In this document: piece after piece, positions 7,183-14,835 of the stretch
Layout of the letters: every line of letters begins with the position of its first letter
Position numbering within the stretch: position 1 is the first letter of the stretch
DNA from: Caldifarciminota bacterium
GTDB lineage: Bacteria; WOR-3; Hydrothermia; UBA1063; CAJXJZ01
Assembly: GCA_027073945.1 (NCBI GenBank)
Contig: JALTEL010000309.1
Location: 1-22,552 of the forward strand
DNA length: 22,552 bases
Direction of reading: 5' to 3'
Notes under the pieces: model-generated
What the model was told of the DNA's origin: nothing
Database searches by the model: none
Seen by the model: only the letters and a program-made list of their open reading frames with translations
Translations under genes and position numbers: made by a program

Positions 7183-8493
7183 TTGGTGAACAGAGATGAA
7201 AGGAGATGGAATATTACAGGTATAATTACTGGTGATAGAGAGGATTTATTTGTGAGAGCCTTGATAGGCCGGGCAGAGGTATATAATCTGATAGGTAAAT
7301 ACGGTAATGCCATAAGGGATCTAAACAAGTCAGAGGCGTATTCACCAGATATGCAGAAAGCTCTGGAGATAAAGCTTTTGTTGGCCTCTCTTTTTTCTGA
7401 GGGCAAAAACAACTATAAAAAAGCAAAAAGCATAATAGAGAAAGTCCTGAAAACCAAAGATATAAATAGTAATCCAGGACTTTATGGTAAATATTTAAAC
7501 CGATTGGGGAGTATCTATTTATCGACAGGTGACTTTAGTAAAGCTCTCGTATACTTTAAAAGATATCTTGCAATATCTCAAAAAACCGGCGATAAAAATG
7601 GGGTTGAAGCTGCTTTAAGCAACATTGGAATTGTATGGGATAATCAGGATAATTATACAAATGCTTTAAAGTACTATAAAAAAGCTTTGAAAATTTCGGA
7701 AGAAATAGGCGATATAAAAAGTATCGGTGAGAATTACAATAACATAGGGGGTGTCTTCTGGCATCAGGGTGATTATAATCAAGCGCTTGTGTACTTCAAT
7801 AAATTTCTGGATGCATCAAAATTAATTGGTTATAAAAAAGGTATTGGAATGGCTCTGGGCAATATAGGATTGGTTTATCAATATAAAGGGAATTATGAGA
7901 AAGCATTGGGGAGTTTCAAAAGATATATGCATATATCCGAGATTATAGGAAATAAAAAAGGTGTGGCTACTTCTGCATGTAACATAGGGAATGTTTACTA
8001 TGAAAGGAATTCACTTGATAAAGCCTTACAATATTTTGAAAAATATTTACAGGTATCACGGAGCATACAGTATAAAAATGGTATTGGTATAGCACTTGGT
8101 AATATAGGTAATGTTTATGGGGAGAAGGGCGAGTTTGAAAAGGCCTTGAAATATTACAATATGTCTTTGAATATTGCAAGAGAATTGGGATATAAAACTG
8201 GTATCAGCACTGCCTATGCGAATATGGGGATGATTTACCATAAAAAGGGGGAGTATAGCACATCTGTAAAGTATTATAAAAAATCACTTAATATATCCAG
8301 AAACATAGGGGATAAATGGGGCATAGGGATGGCATATATGAATCTTGCTATGGTTAATGCTGAGCTAAAGGAATTTAATAGTGCTGAAATGTTTTTAAAA
8401 AAAGCCGAGCGTATCTTCCGTGAGATTGAAGCTAAAATGTGGATAGAACAGGTGAAGAAATTGTGGAAAGAGATAAAAGGAAACCATCAGTGA
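7183..8493 (+). CDS. TPR protein 1 of six (type A, with inner KNNYKKA segment)
   Basis: Up to 436 residues. N-cap DLFVRALIGRAEVYNLIGKYGNAIRDL, a bridging segment (LEIKLLLASLF, then NNYKKAKSI), then about eight TPRs of exactly 40 residues with the pattern NIG.VY...G.Y.KAL.YY.K.L.IS..IGDK.GI. The C-cap ends AKMWIEQVKKLWKEI. Such LGN/MalT-like 40-residue TPRs form protein-binding solenoids. The start is unsettled: TTG 7183 and GTG 7186 open the frame right after a stop (TAG 7177) but have no Shine-Dalgarno, while a strong AAAGGAG (7199-7205) stands seven bases before an ATT at 7213, which would give a 426-residue protein. GTG 7252 would cut the conserved cap. No enzymatic motif. It looks like the TPR arm missing from the cyclase/ATPase upstream, 68 bases away. 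Confidence 0.88.
   Translation: MVNRDERRWNITGIITGDREDLFVRALIGRAEVYNLIGKYGNAIRDLNKSEAYSPDMQKALEIKLLLASLFSEGKNNYKKAKSIIEKVLKTKDINSNPGLYGKYLNRLGSIYLSTGDFSKALVYFKRYLAISQKTGDKNGVEAALSNIGIVWDNQDNYTNALKYYKKALKISEEIGDIKSIGENYNNIGGVFWHQGDYNQALVYFNKFLDASKLIGYKKGIGMALGNIGLVYQYKGNYEKALGSFKRYMHISEIIGNKKGVATSACNIGNVYYERNSLDKALQYFEKYLQVSRSIQYKNGIGIALGNIGNVYGEKGEFEKALKYYNMSLNIARELGYKTGISTAYANMGMIYHKKGEYSTSVKYYKKSLNISRNIGDKWGIGMAYMNLAMVNAELKEFNSAEMFLKKAERIFREIEAKMWIEQVKKLWKEIKGNHQ
7199..7205 (+). promoter_or_regulatory. Strong ribosome-binding site with no normal start codon behind it
   Basis: AAAGGAG is followed by ATG at 7206, too close and leading to a frame that stops at 7233. In the TPR frame the first codon at a usable distance is ATT 7213. 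It therefore points either to an ATT start or to initiation at GTG/TTG upstream without help from this site. Confidence 0.4.
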
Positions 8494-9881
8494 AAAGTAG
8501 AAGAGAAGAACTATACATAAAGTCATTGCAAAGAAGAGCAGAGGTTTATAATCTTATTGGGAAAACCGATGATGCCCTGAAAGATGCAACCCGTGCTTTA
8601 ATCTTTTCAAGGAACAGCGAAAATCTGAACTGGGAAGCGGATTGTTTCCTGGAATTAAGTGATATATACGGTACCATCAGCCGATATCAGGATATGGAGA
8701 AGAATGCGAAATCGGCATTTGAAATATATAAAAAGCTGCATAACAAAAAAGGCGAGGCAGTGAGTTGCAATAACATTGGGTATGTGCAGTATAGTTTTAG
8801 CAATTACACAGAAGCGCTTAAATACTATGAAGATGCGTTGAAAATATTTGAGGAGATATCCTACAGGCAGGGTGCAGCATCGATTCTTATTAACATTGGC
8901 GCTGTGCAGGATAGTCTTGGTAACTACGCAGAGGCACTCAAATACTATAAAAGTGCATTGAGTATATTTGAAGAAACAGGCAATAAATGGGGCATGGCAT
9001 ATGGTTTCAATAACATCGGCTATATACAGGTCAACCTCGGCAATTACACAGAGGCACTCAGATACCACAAGAGTGCATTGAAGTTGCGTGAAGAAATAGG
9101 CGATAGACAGGGTGAGGCGTATAGTCTCAACAACATTGGCTATATACAGGCCAGCCTCGGCAATTACACAGAGGCGCTAAGGTATCACAGAAGTGTATTA
9201 GAAATACGGAGGGAGATAGGCGATAGACGAGGTGAGGCATATAGCCTTAACAATATTGGATATATACATGCTCGTATCGGGAATTATACGGAGGCACTTG
9301 AATACTATAATAGTGCATTAAAGATACGCCAGGAGATAGGCGATAGACAGGGTGAGGTATATAGCCTTATCAATATTGCCAGACTTAATATAGAACGGGC
9401 AGAAATTAAAACTGCAAACAAGTATGTGAATAGGGCACTGAAACTGGCGAAAGAAATCGGTGAGAAAGAAATTTTACGTCGGGTATATGTTGCTCTTTCA
9501 GAACTGTATTTACATACAGGAGAATATGTTAAAGTTGAATCCTATTTAAATTCGGCGATTGTCTTGGCAGAAGAGCTTGGCTCAAAAAGGGCTAAAGGTG
9601 AGGCACTCCTTATTGCAGCACGATTAAAAAGTGTTAAAAATGAAAAGCTAAAGGTTAAAAGTGGAGAAGCAGAAAGGGATTTTGAAGAATGCATTCACAT
9701 ATTCAAGGAATTAAATGACCCATTTACACTGGCAAAGGCATACTACTATTATGCAGAATCTCTGATGGCTGAGCACAAAGAGAAGGATGTGACTCAAGAG
9801 GCAAAAAAATACTTGAGGGAAGCAGGGGAAATATTCAGAAGAATAGGTGCGAAGAGATGGTTAGAGAAACGCAAGATCTAA
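8490..9881 (+). CDS. TPR protein 2 of six (type B)
   Basis: 463 residues from GTG 8490. I prefer it to the in-frame GTGs at 8439 and 8463 because it overlaps the previous stop as GTGA (translational coupling), has AAGGA at 8477-8481 eight bases upstream, and puts the conserved cap (SRREELYIKSLQRRAEVYNLIGK) at the N-terminus. Next come a short bridging pair of helices (WEADCFLELSDIY), five nearly identical 40-residue TPRs (NNIGYIQ.SLGNYTEALRYH.SAL.IR.EIGDRQGEAYS), two diverged ones, and a C-terminal half-module with FTLAKAYYYYAESLM and a GAKRWLEK cap. Cytosolic scaffold, no enzyme motif. The central repeats are the most alike in the whole array, suggesting recent amplification. Confidence 0.9.
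   Translation: MKSRREELYIKSLQRRAEVYNLIGKTDDALKDATRALIFSRNSENLNWEADCFLELSDIYGTISRYQDMEKNAKSAFEIYKKLHNKKGEAVSCNNIGYVQYSFSNYTEALKYYEDALKIFEEISYRQGAASILINIGAVQDSLGNYAEALKYYKSALSIFEETGNKWGMAYGFNNIGYIQVNLGNYTEALRYHKSALKLREEIGDRQGEAYSLNNIGYIQASLGNYTEALRYHRSVLEIRREIGDRRGEAYSLNNIGYIHARIGNYTEALEYYNSALKIRQEIGDRQGEVYSLINIARLNIERAEIKTANKYVNRALKLAKEIGEKEILRRVYVALSELYLHTGEYVKVESYLNSAIVLAEELGSKRAKGEALLIAARLKSVKNEKLKVKSGEAERDFEECIHIFKELNDPFTLAKAYYYYAESLMAEHKEKDVTQEAKKYLREAGEIFRRIGAKRWLEKRKI
8496..8531 (+). repeat. 36-bp exact direct repeat, copy 1 (start of TPR gene 2)
   Basis: This stretch, coding for the cap residues SRREELYIKSLQ, is identical base for base to 9940-9975 at the start of TPR gene 3. The bases on both sides differ. 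Most of the rest of the two genes is clearly diverged, so this points to conversion or recent recombination at the caps. Confidence 0.85.
8751..9350 (+). repeat. Five tandem 120-bp coding repeats inside TPR gene 2
   Basis: Units begin at 8751, 8871, 8991, 9111 and 9231, with a diverged sixth beginning at 9351. Hand comparison of 9001-9060 with 9121-9180 gives 52 of 60 bases identical. Each unit encodes one 40-residue TPR. The in-frame 120-bp period allows gain or loss of repeats without breaking the gene. It is not a CRISPR array: no spacers, and the frame is open throughout. Confidence 0.85.
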
Positions 9882-9897
9882 AAACGGTGGTAAAAGT

Positions 9898-11535
9898 ATG
9901 GAAAGAAATACGCTGAGTTCTAAATCCCGAGTCATTAGCAGTAGAAGAGAAGAACTATACATAAAGTCATTGCAAGGTAGATCAGAGGTATACAATCTGA
10001 TTGGTCAGACCAAACTTGCACTTGAAGACATTAAAACGGCCGTAAAAAAGTCAAAGAACTTTGGAAATAAAAAACTTTTTGGAGGCTGTATGCTGCAGTT
10101 ATGCAATGTTTATCAGTATATGAGTAAATATAGCGAAATGCTGAAAAATGCAAGGGATGCTCTCCGTGTTTATCGGGAAATATCGGATTACGAAGGCATA
10201 GGAAATTGTTTTGACATAATAGGACGGGTTTATTTCCTGACTGGTGATTATGCTAATGCTATTGAGCATTTCAATAAGGCCATTGAGATGTTTAAAAAGG
10301 CAGGCAGCATCTCAAACATTGCTGTAAGTATTGGGAATATAGGAAATGTGTATTTAAACTTGAGTAATTTTAACAAAGCACTTCTGTACTATGAAAAATC
10401 TCTAAAAATGGCTGAGGAAGCAAGGAATAAGGATGCTCAAGCCATGGGTTTAAATAACGTTGGGGGTATACATTATAGCCTGGGCAATTATTCCACTGCA
10501 AAAAAATATTACGAAAAGGCTTTGAAAATAAGGAAAGAAATTGAGGATAAATGGGGTCAGGCTGCCAGCTTACTGAGCATTGGACAGGTGTATTATTATC
10601 TTGATGATTACACCAGAGCCCTTAATTATTTTAAAAAATCCTACAATATTTATAAAGAGATTGGGGATAGAAGAACCGAGGCACTGGCGCTAATCAATAA
10701 GGGTGTGGCATACTACTCTCTTGGCAAATATAAAAAAGCTCTTGTTTACTTTAACAATTCTCTTGAGATAGAGAGGGAGTTAAATGATAAGTGGGGGGAA
10801 GGATATAGCCTGAATTATTTGGGTAATGTTTATTTTTCTCTGGGAGATTATTCACATGCCCTTGATTATTTTAAAAAATCCCTCGAAATTTTTAAGAAAA
10901 TTTCAGAACGCAATGGTCAGGGCACATCCTTAAAATCCATAGGGGATGTATTTTCTTACCTCGGTAAATATATTATTTCTCTGGAATATTACAATAGTTC
11001 CCTTGAGATATTTGAAGATATTGGCGATGTATGGAGTAAAACTGAATTGTTTAATAAAATGGCGGTTGTTTTTATTGAATTGAACAAGTTAAAAAAGGCA
11101 CGGCAATATCTGGGACAGGCAAAAAATATTGCTGAAGAGATTGGTTCCAAAAAGATACTTTGCTATGCTTTTGTTTATTATGGAGAAATATCTTTAAAAA
11201 TGAACAAAATTGACGAGGCGTTAAACTATGTTAATTTTGCTCTTAAAGAAGCAGAAGAAATGAAAACACTCGATATAAAAGCGGATGTATTGTTTTTAAA
11301 GGCAAGGGTTTTAAAATCTGAGAAGCATTTTCTTGATTCAATTAAGCTTTACGGGAAATTAAAACGGGAGCATGACACCGCTCTGTCTTACTACTATTAT
11401 GCAGAATTTTTAATCTCACAAGGGAAGCATAAAGAAGCAAAAAAATACCTATCAAGATGTAGAAAATTCTTTAAAAAGATAGCCAATGAACATTATCTTA
11501 AAAAGATTGAGAAATTGTATGACAGAATCGAATAG
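9898..11535 (+). CDS. TPR protein 3 of six (type B, longest)
   Basis: 545 residues; GGTGG at 9886-9890 stands seven bases before the ATG, sixteen bases after the previous stop. After a 15-residue Ser-rich lead come the cap (SRREELYIKSLQGRSEVYNLIGQ), a bridging pair (CMLQLCNVYQYMSKYSEMLKNA) and about nine 40-residue TPRs such as SLNYLGNVYFSLGDYSHALDYFKKSLEI. Then follow a more diverged stretch (LNYVNFALKEAEEM) and the type B tail (ALSYYYYAEFLISQGKH) with C-cap YLKKIEKLYDRIE. A scaffold for protein binding by family; no catalytic motif. Shares its first 36 cap bases exactly with TPR gene 2. Confidence 0.9.
   Translation: MERNTLSSKSRVISSRREELYIKSLQGRSEVYNLIGQTKLALEDIKTAVKKSKNFGNKKLFGGCMLQLCNVYQYMSKYSEMLKNARDALRVYREISDYEGIGNCFDIIGRVYFLTGDYANAIEHFNKAIEMFKKAGSISNIAVSIGNIGNVYLNLSNFNKALLYYEKSLKMAEEARNKDAQAMGLNNVGGIHYSLGNYSTAKKYYEKALKIRKEIEDKWGQAASLLSIGQVYYYLDDYTRALNYFKKSYNIYKEIGDRRTEALALINKGVAYYSLGKYKKALVYFNNSLEIERELNDKWGEGYSLNYLGNVYFSLGDYSHALDYFKKSLEIFKKISERNGQGTSLKSIGDVFSYLGKYIISLEYYNSSLEIFEDIGDVWSKTELFNKMAVVFIELNKLKKARQYLGQAKNIAEEIGSKKILCYAFVYYGEISLKMNKIDEALNYVNFALKEAEEMKTLDIKADVLFLKARVLKSEKHFLDSIKLYGKLKREHDTALSYYYYAEFLISQGKHKEAKKYLSRCRKFFKKIANEHYLKKIEKLYDRIE
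9940..9975 (+). repeat. 36-bp exact direct repeat, copy 2 (start of TPR gene 3)
   Basis: Identical to 8496-8531, distance 1444 bases. A crossover between the two copies would delete TPR gene 2 cleanly and leave an intact gene 3 behind the gene 2 ribosome site. Confidence 0.85.
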
Positions 11536-12670
11536 AAAAAAACTTTTAATCAGGGCATTAAAAAAGAGGTCAGAGGTCTATAATCTAATCGGCAAAACAA
11601 AACTCGCACTGCAGGATATTCAAAGAGGTATTGCAACATCAAAAGAGTTAAAGTATGATAAACTTATAGCGGATTGTATATTGCAATTGTGTATGATTTA
11701 TGAGTCTGTGAGCAAATACGGGGAAGTATTGAATTGCGGAAAACAAGCTCTAACAATTTATAATAAATTAAAAGAGGAAGAGGGCATAGCCTATAGCTTA
11801 AATCATATTGGAAACGGGCATTATTGGCTTGGTAATTATTCTCGTGCGATTGAATATTATAAAAAATCTTTTGAAATATTCGAAAAAATTGGCAGTTTAG
11901 CCGGACAAACAATTGCTCTCAGTAATATTGGAATGGTGTATGATTATCTCGGTGATGCTTCTCATGCAATTGAGTTCTACCAAAAATCTTTGAGGATAGA
12001 TGAGAGCATAGGGGATCTCAATGGGCAGGCAAGAGTACTTAACAATATTGGAAGTTTGTATTTTAAACCCGGCAGTTACCAGCTTGCGCTTAAATACTAC
12101 AAGAAGTCATTTCAAATGGTCAAGCACATTGGAGACCGGAGGACACAGGCGGTTGGATTGAACAATATTGGTAATGTGTATTTTAAACTCGGTGATGCTT
12201 CTCATGCAATTGAGTATTATAAGAAATCTCTGGAAATAAAGGAAGAAATCGGGGAACATAGCGGACAGGCATCAAGTCTTATGAACATTGGTAGTGTATA
12301 TTATTGCCTCGGGGACTACCGTTCTGCAATTAACTATTACAAGAGGTCTTTAGCAATATTTGAAGAAATAGAAAATCGCAGGACCTTGGCAATATGTCTC
12401 TATAATATCGGGGATTTATATTCCAGAATCGGTGATTATAATCGTGCCCTTGAATATTTTAAAAGATCTTTAAAGGTGAGAGAGAAAATTGGGGATAGGA
12501 AAGGGCTGGTCTCAAGCTTTTACGAGATTGCACAAGTTTTTATAACATTAAAACAGACCGCGAATGCAATCAAGTACCTGAACAAAGCAGAGAAAATTGC
12601 AGAGAAACTCGGGGATAAATATTATTTAAAAAAGATTAAAAAATTATGGGAAAGATTGAAGGAATCTTGA
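11519..12670 (+). CDS. TPR protein 4 of six (type B)
   Basis: 383 residues from ATG 11519, which overlaps the previous gene by 17 bases and starts the cap directly (MTESNRKKLLIRALKKRSEVYNLIGK). The in-frame ATG at 11486 would only add residues that lie over the tail of gene 3. Neither has a strong Shine-Dalgarno, so coupling to the upstream gene is likely. Bridging pair CILQLCMIYESVSKYGEVLN, then six 40-residue TPRs (for example NNIGNVYFKLGDASHAIEYYKKSLEIKEEIG), a seventh weaker one, and C-cap YYLKKIKKLWERLKES. Unlike genes 2, 3 and 5 it lacks the AKAYYYYAE tail. Two of its TPRs carry the same 28-base stretch. Confidence 0.9.
   Translation: MTESNRKKLLIRALKKRSEVYNLIGKTKLALQDIQRGIATSKELKYDKLIADCILQLCMIYESVSKYGEVLNCGKQALTIYNKLKEEEGIAYSLNHIGNGHYWLGNYSRAIEYYKKSFEIFEKIGSLAGQTIALSNIGMVYDYLGDASHAIEFYQKSLRIDESIGDLNGQARVLNNIGSLYFKPGSYQLALKYYKKSFQMVKHIGDRRTQAVGLNNIGNVYFKLGDASHAIEYYKKSLEIKEEIGEHSGQASSLMNIGSVYYCLGDYRSAINYYKRSLAIFEEIENRRTLAICLYNIGDLYSRIGDYNRALEYFKRSLKVREKIGDRKGLVSSFYEIAQVFITLKQTANAIKYLNKAEKIAEKLGDKYYLKKIKKLWERLKES
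11948..11975 (+). repeat. 28-bp exact repeat within TPR gene 4, copy 1
   Basis: Encodes LGDASHAIE and is identical to 12188-12215, exactly 240 bases (two TPR units) downstream; the unit between differs. This suggests conversion between non-adjacent repeats. Confidence 0.8.
12188..12215 (+). repeat. 28-bp exact repeat within TPR gene 4, copy 2
   Basis: Second copy of the stretch at 11948-11975, in register with the 120-bp period. Confidence 0.8.
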
Positions 12671-12689
12671 GAGGTAAGGAATTGCACCG

Positions 12690-13247
12690 ATGAATAGTTT
12701 GGAAAAATCATATGTAAAGGCATTGATAGGTCGAGCAGTGGTATATGATTTGATAGGGAATATCAAAGATGCATTGGAAGATATAAACACAGCCTTGTTT
12801 TTTGCGAGAGAGAATCAAAATATAGAATGGGAGGCTGATAGCCTGTTGAGATTGAGTGATCTCTATATTGATTTAAGCGAGTACAATGAAGCGCAATATG
12901 CTGTAAAGACAGCCTTGAAAATATACAAGAACCTGAAGGATAGGAAAGGAGAAGCCTTGTTGCTTGCAGCCAGGGTAAAGGGTGCGAAATGCCTGAAGAT
13001 TGCCGATAGAGAGGTAGATATGCTCTATAGAAAGGCTGTGAGGTTATTTAAATTATTACGCAGTCCATATAAGCTTGCAAAAACTTACTATTATTATGGG
13101 ACATTTTTGTTAAGTAGAGGCGCAAAGCATTATGACCAGGCCACATATTACTTAGATAAAGCAAGGAAAATTTTTGGAGATGTAGGGGCGAAATTTTGGG
13201 TTAACATGGTGGATAGACTTGAAACAAGAAAGGCCAGAGAAAGATAA
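12690..13247 (+). CDS. TPR protein 5 of six: mini form lacking the central repeats
   Basis: 185 residues, far shorter than its paralogues (383-545). The ATG has AAGGA at 12676-12680 nine bases upstream and lies 19 bases after the previous stop. Residues 1-90 match the cap and bridging pair of protein 2 (KALIGRAVVYDLIGN; WEADSLLRLSDLY; LKIYKNLKDRKGEA). The sequence then jumps straight to the type B tail: KGEALLLAARVKGA compares with KGEALLIAARLKSV of protein 2, then KLAKTYYYYGTFLL and the C-cap GAKFWVN. All the 40-residue repeats that lie between these parts in protein 2 are missing, and the join falls at the shared KGEA. It is in frame and keeps both caps, so it may be functional rather than debris. 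Confidence 0.85.
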   Translation: MNSLEKSYVKALIGRAVVYDLIGNIKDALEDINTALFFARENQNIEWEADSLLRLSDLYIDLSEYNEAQYAVKTALKIYKNLKDRKGEALLLAARVKGAKCLKIADREVDMLYRKAVRLFKLLRSPYKLAKTYYYYGTFLLSRGAKHYDQATYYLDKARKIFGDVGAKFWVNMVDRLETRKARER

Positions 13248-14775
13248 AAGAAGAGAATTGTTGATAAAAGCTCTGACAGGAAGGGCTGACGTATATGAAC
13301 ATACGGGCAATTATGGAAGTTCAATGCATGACATCGAAGAAGCGATTAAACATACTACGGATGAAATACAGAGAATCTTTTTAAGACTGAAAATTGCGGG
13401 TATTCTGGCAAATAAAGAAAATAACTACGAGGAAGCGGCGAAAATCGTAAATTCCGTGCAAAATCATAGTGGCATTATGGATAAACACTCTGGAATCCAC
13501 ACCAAAACTCTTGAGATTATGGCCAGCATTTTAGAGGGGAGGGGAGAACTTGAGGCTTCAAAGAAATATTATGAAAAGATTGTAAATATTACAAAGGATG
13601 AGGGTGATAAGGTAAAATTAGCATTGACATATAACCAAATTGGTCTTGTGTATGAAAGTATGGGGAATTATAAAAAGGCTATATACTATTTTAAAAAGGC
13701 GTATTCCATATTCTTACAAAAATCCGACAAATTAGGTATGGCAATTGTGCTTGGTAATACAGGTATTGTATACTGGGATACAGGAAAAACAAATAAAGCC
13801 ATTGAACTTTTCAAAGAATACCTTGCAGTGTCAGAGCAAATAGGATTCAAAAGCGGTATGGCAGTTGCTTACGGCAATATTGCAATGGTGCTTGAGGACA
13901 GTGGGGATTTTAAAAAAGCACTTACATATTACAGAAAATCTCTGCAAATTTCCCGGGAAATCGGGGAGAAAAGAGAGCTCAGTGTTGTGCTGGAAAATAT
14001 CGGATCGCTGTACAGCTCCATTGGTAACTTCAACAGAGCAATGCAGTTTTTCAAAATGTCTCTTGCCATTGCAACAGAGTTACAGGATAAAGTGGGAATT
14101 TCCTCATTGTATCAGGAAATGGGAAATATATACCAGGTAAAAGGCGCTTTTAAAAAGGCTGTTGAGTTTTATGAGAAATCTTTGAGACTGGCATACAAAG
14201 CAGGCTTTAGACTTGGAATGGCAGATGCTCATTATTGTATGGCAAGAGGCTTTATACGACTTGAGAAGTATTCCGAAGCCAATATACATGTTGGTAAAGC
14301 CATGCAAATTTACAAAGAAATTCAATCAATAGTCGGCATGTCCTGGTGTTACGCTGCCAAATCAGAATGCGCAATCATAGGAAGAGAGCTGAAAAGGGCT
14401 GTGATATATGCAAAAAAGTCCATTTCCATGGCGCAAGACGCCGCATCTGAGAAATGTAAGATATATCCGTTGCGTTTGTTAGGAAAAGCATTGTTTTTGT
14501 ATAACTTTTGTGATAAAAGCAAACTTCAAGAAGCTTTTATGCATTTCAAAAATTCAATATCAATTGCAAGAAAATTGGATTTGAGGTTTGAGCTTGCATT
14601 ATCTTTATATGAAATCGGTATGGCTTACAAATCTATAGGTGAACTCAAAAAGAGTGAAACATATTTAAAAGAGGCGAATTCATTATTCGATAGGATGAAA
14701 TTATCCGGGTATGTGAGACACTTGAAAGCATTATGGCAGAAAACGCTGGATTTGTATAGTTCCGAAGAGAGATAA
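13219..14775 (+). CDS. TPR protein 6 of six (type A)
   Basis: 518 residues from TTG 13219, supported by GGTGG at 13208-13212 six bases upstream; it overlaps gene 5 by 29 bases. The cap is RRELLIKALTGRADVYEHTGNYGSSMHDIEEAI. The bridging part (RLKIAGILANKENNYEEAAKI) resembles protein 1, not proteins 2-5, so 1 and 6 form a second subtype at the two ends of the array. About six 40-residue TPRs follow (NIGSLYSSIGNFNRAMQFFKMSLAIA), then about 170 residues of more diverged helical repeats with several Cys, and a closing TPR (LYEIGMAYKSIGELKKSETYL) with C-cap YVRHLKALWQKTL. Last gene of the operon, facing the convergent hydrogenase operon across 60 bases. Confidence 0.88.
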   Translation: MKQERPEKDKRRELLIKALTGRADVYEHTGNYGSSMHDIEEAIKHTTDEIQRIFLRLKIAGILANKENNYEEAAKIVNSVQNHSGIMDKHSGIHTKTLEIMASILEGRGELEASKKYYEKIVNITKDEGDKVKLALTYNQIGLVYESMGNYKKAIYYFKKAYSIFLQKSDKLGMAIVLGNTGIVYWDTGKTNKAIELFKEYLAVSEQIGFKSGMAVAYGNIAMVLEDSGDFKKALTYYRKSLQISREIGEKRELSVVLENIGSLYSSIGNFNRAMQFFKMSLAIATELQDKVGISSLYQEMGNIYQVKGAFKKAVEFYEKSLRLAYKAGFRLGMADAHYCMARGFIRLEKYSEANIHVGKAMQIYKEIQSIVGMSWCYAAKSECAIIGRELKRAVIYAKKSISMAQDAASEKCKIYPLRLLGKALFLYNFCDKSKLQEAFMHFKNSISIARKLDLRFELALSLYEIGMAYKSIGELKKSETYLKEANSLFDRMKLSGYVRHLKALWQKTLDLYSSEER

Positions 14776-14835
14776 CCCAAATTGCTCTCTAACTTTTGCA
14801 AAGCTTTAAGTTTTAAGTGGTATGTTTGTACAGGC

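Noticed and set aside
7100..7215. Simple frameshift that would turn the cyclase and TPR gene 1 into one broken gene
   Set aside because: The 65 bases between have stops in more than one frame, so one indel cannot rejoin them, and the following genes show the same complete cap as an independent N-terminus.
8655..9068. 137-residue open frame on the minus strand inside TPR gene 2
   Set aside because: It arises from the 120-bp repeats being open on both strands; no ribosome site, no family, and the plus-strand TPR coding is unmistakable.
8751..9350. Regular repeats suggesting a CRISPR array
   Set aside because: The period is 120 bp with continuous in-frame coding and no unique spacers; they are TPR units.
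9601..9680. Dispersed-repeat insertion coding NEKLKVKS in TPR protein 2
   Set aside because: The segment looks like a selfish insert, but aligning with the tail of TPR protein 5 shows nearly the same length there, so nothing is inserted.
4370..14775. An anti-phage cyclic-nucleotide system (Pycsar/CBASS-like)
   Set aside because: The cyclase is of the C1-C2-STAND signalling type and no cyclic-nucleotide-gated effector, membrane toxin, nuclease or TIR gene is nearby.
14766..14790. Terminator hairpin AGAGAG/CTCTCT after the last TPR gene
   Set aside because: Six weak base pairs with a 13-base loop, overlapping the stop codon, and only a short T-run several bases later; too weak on either strand.
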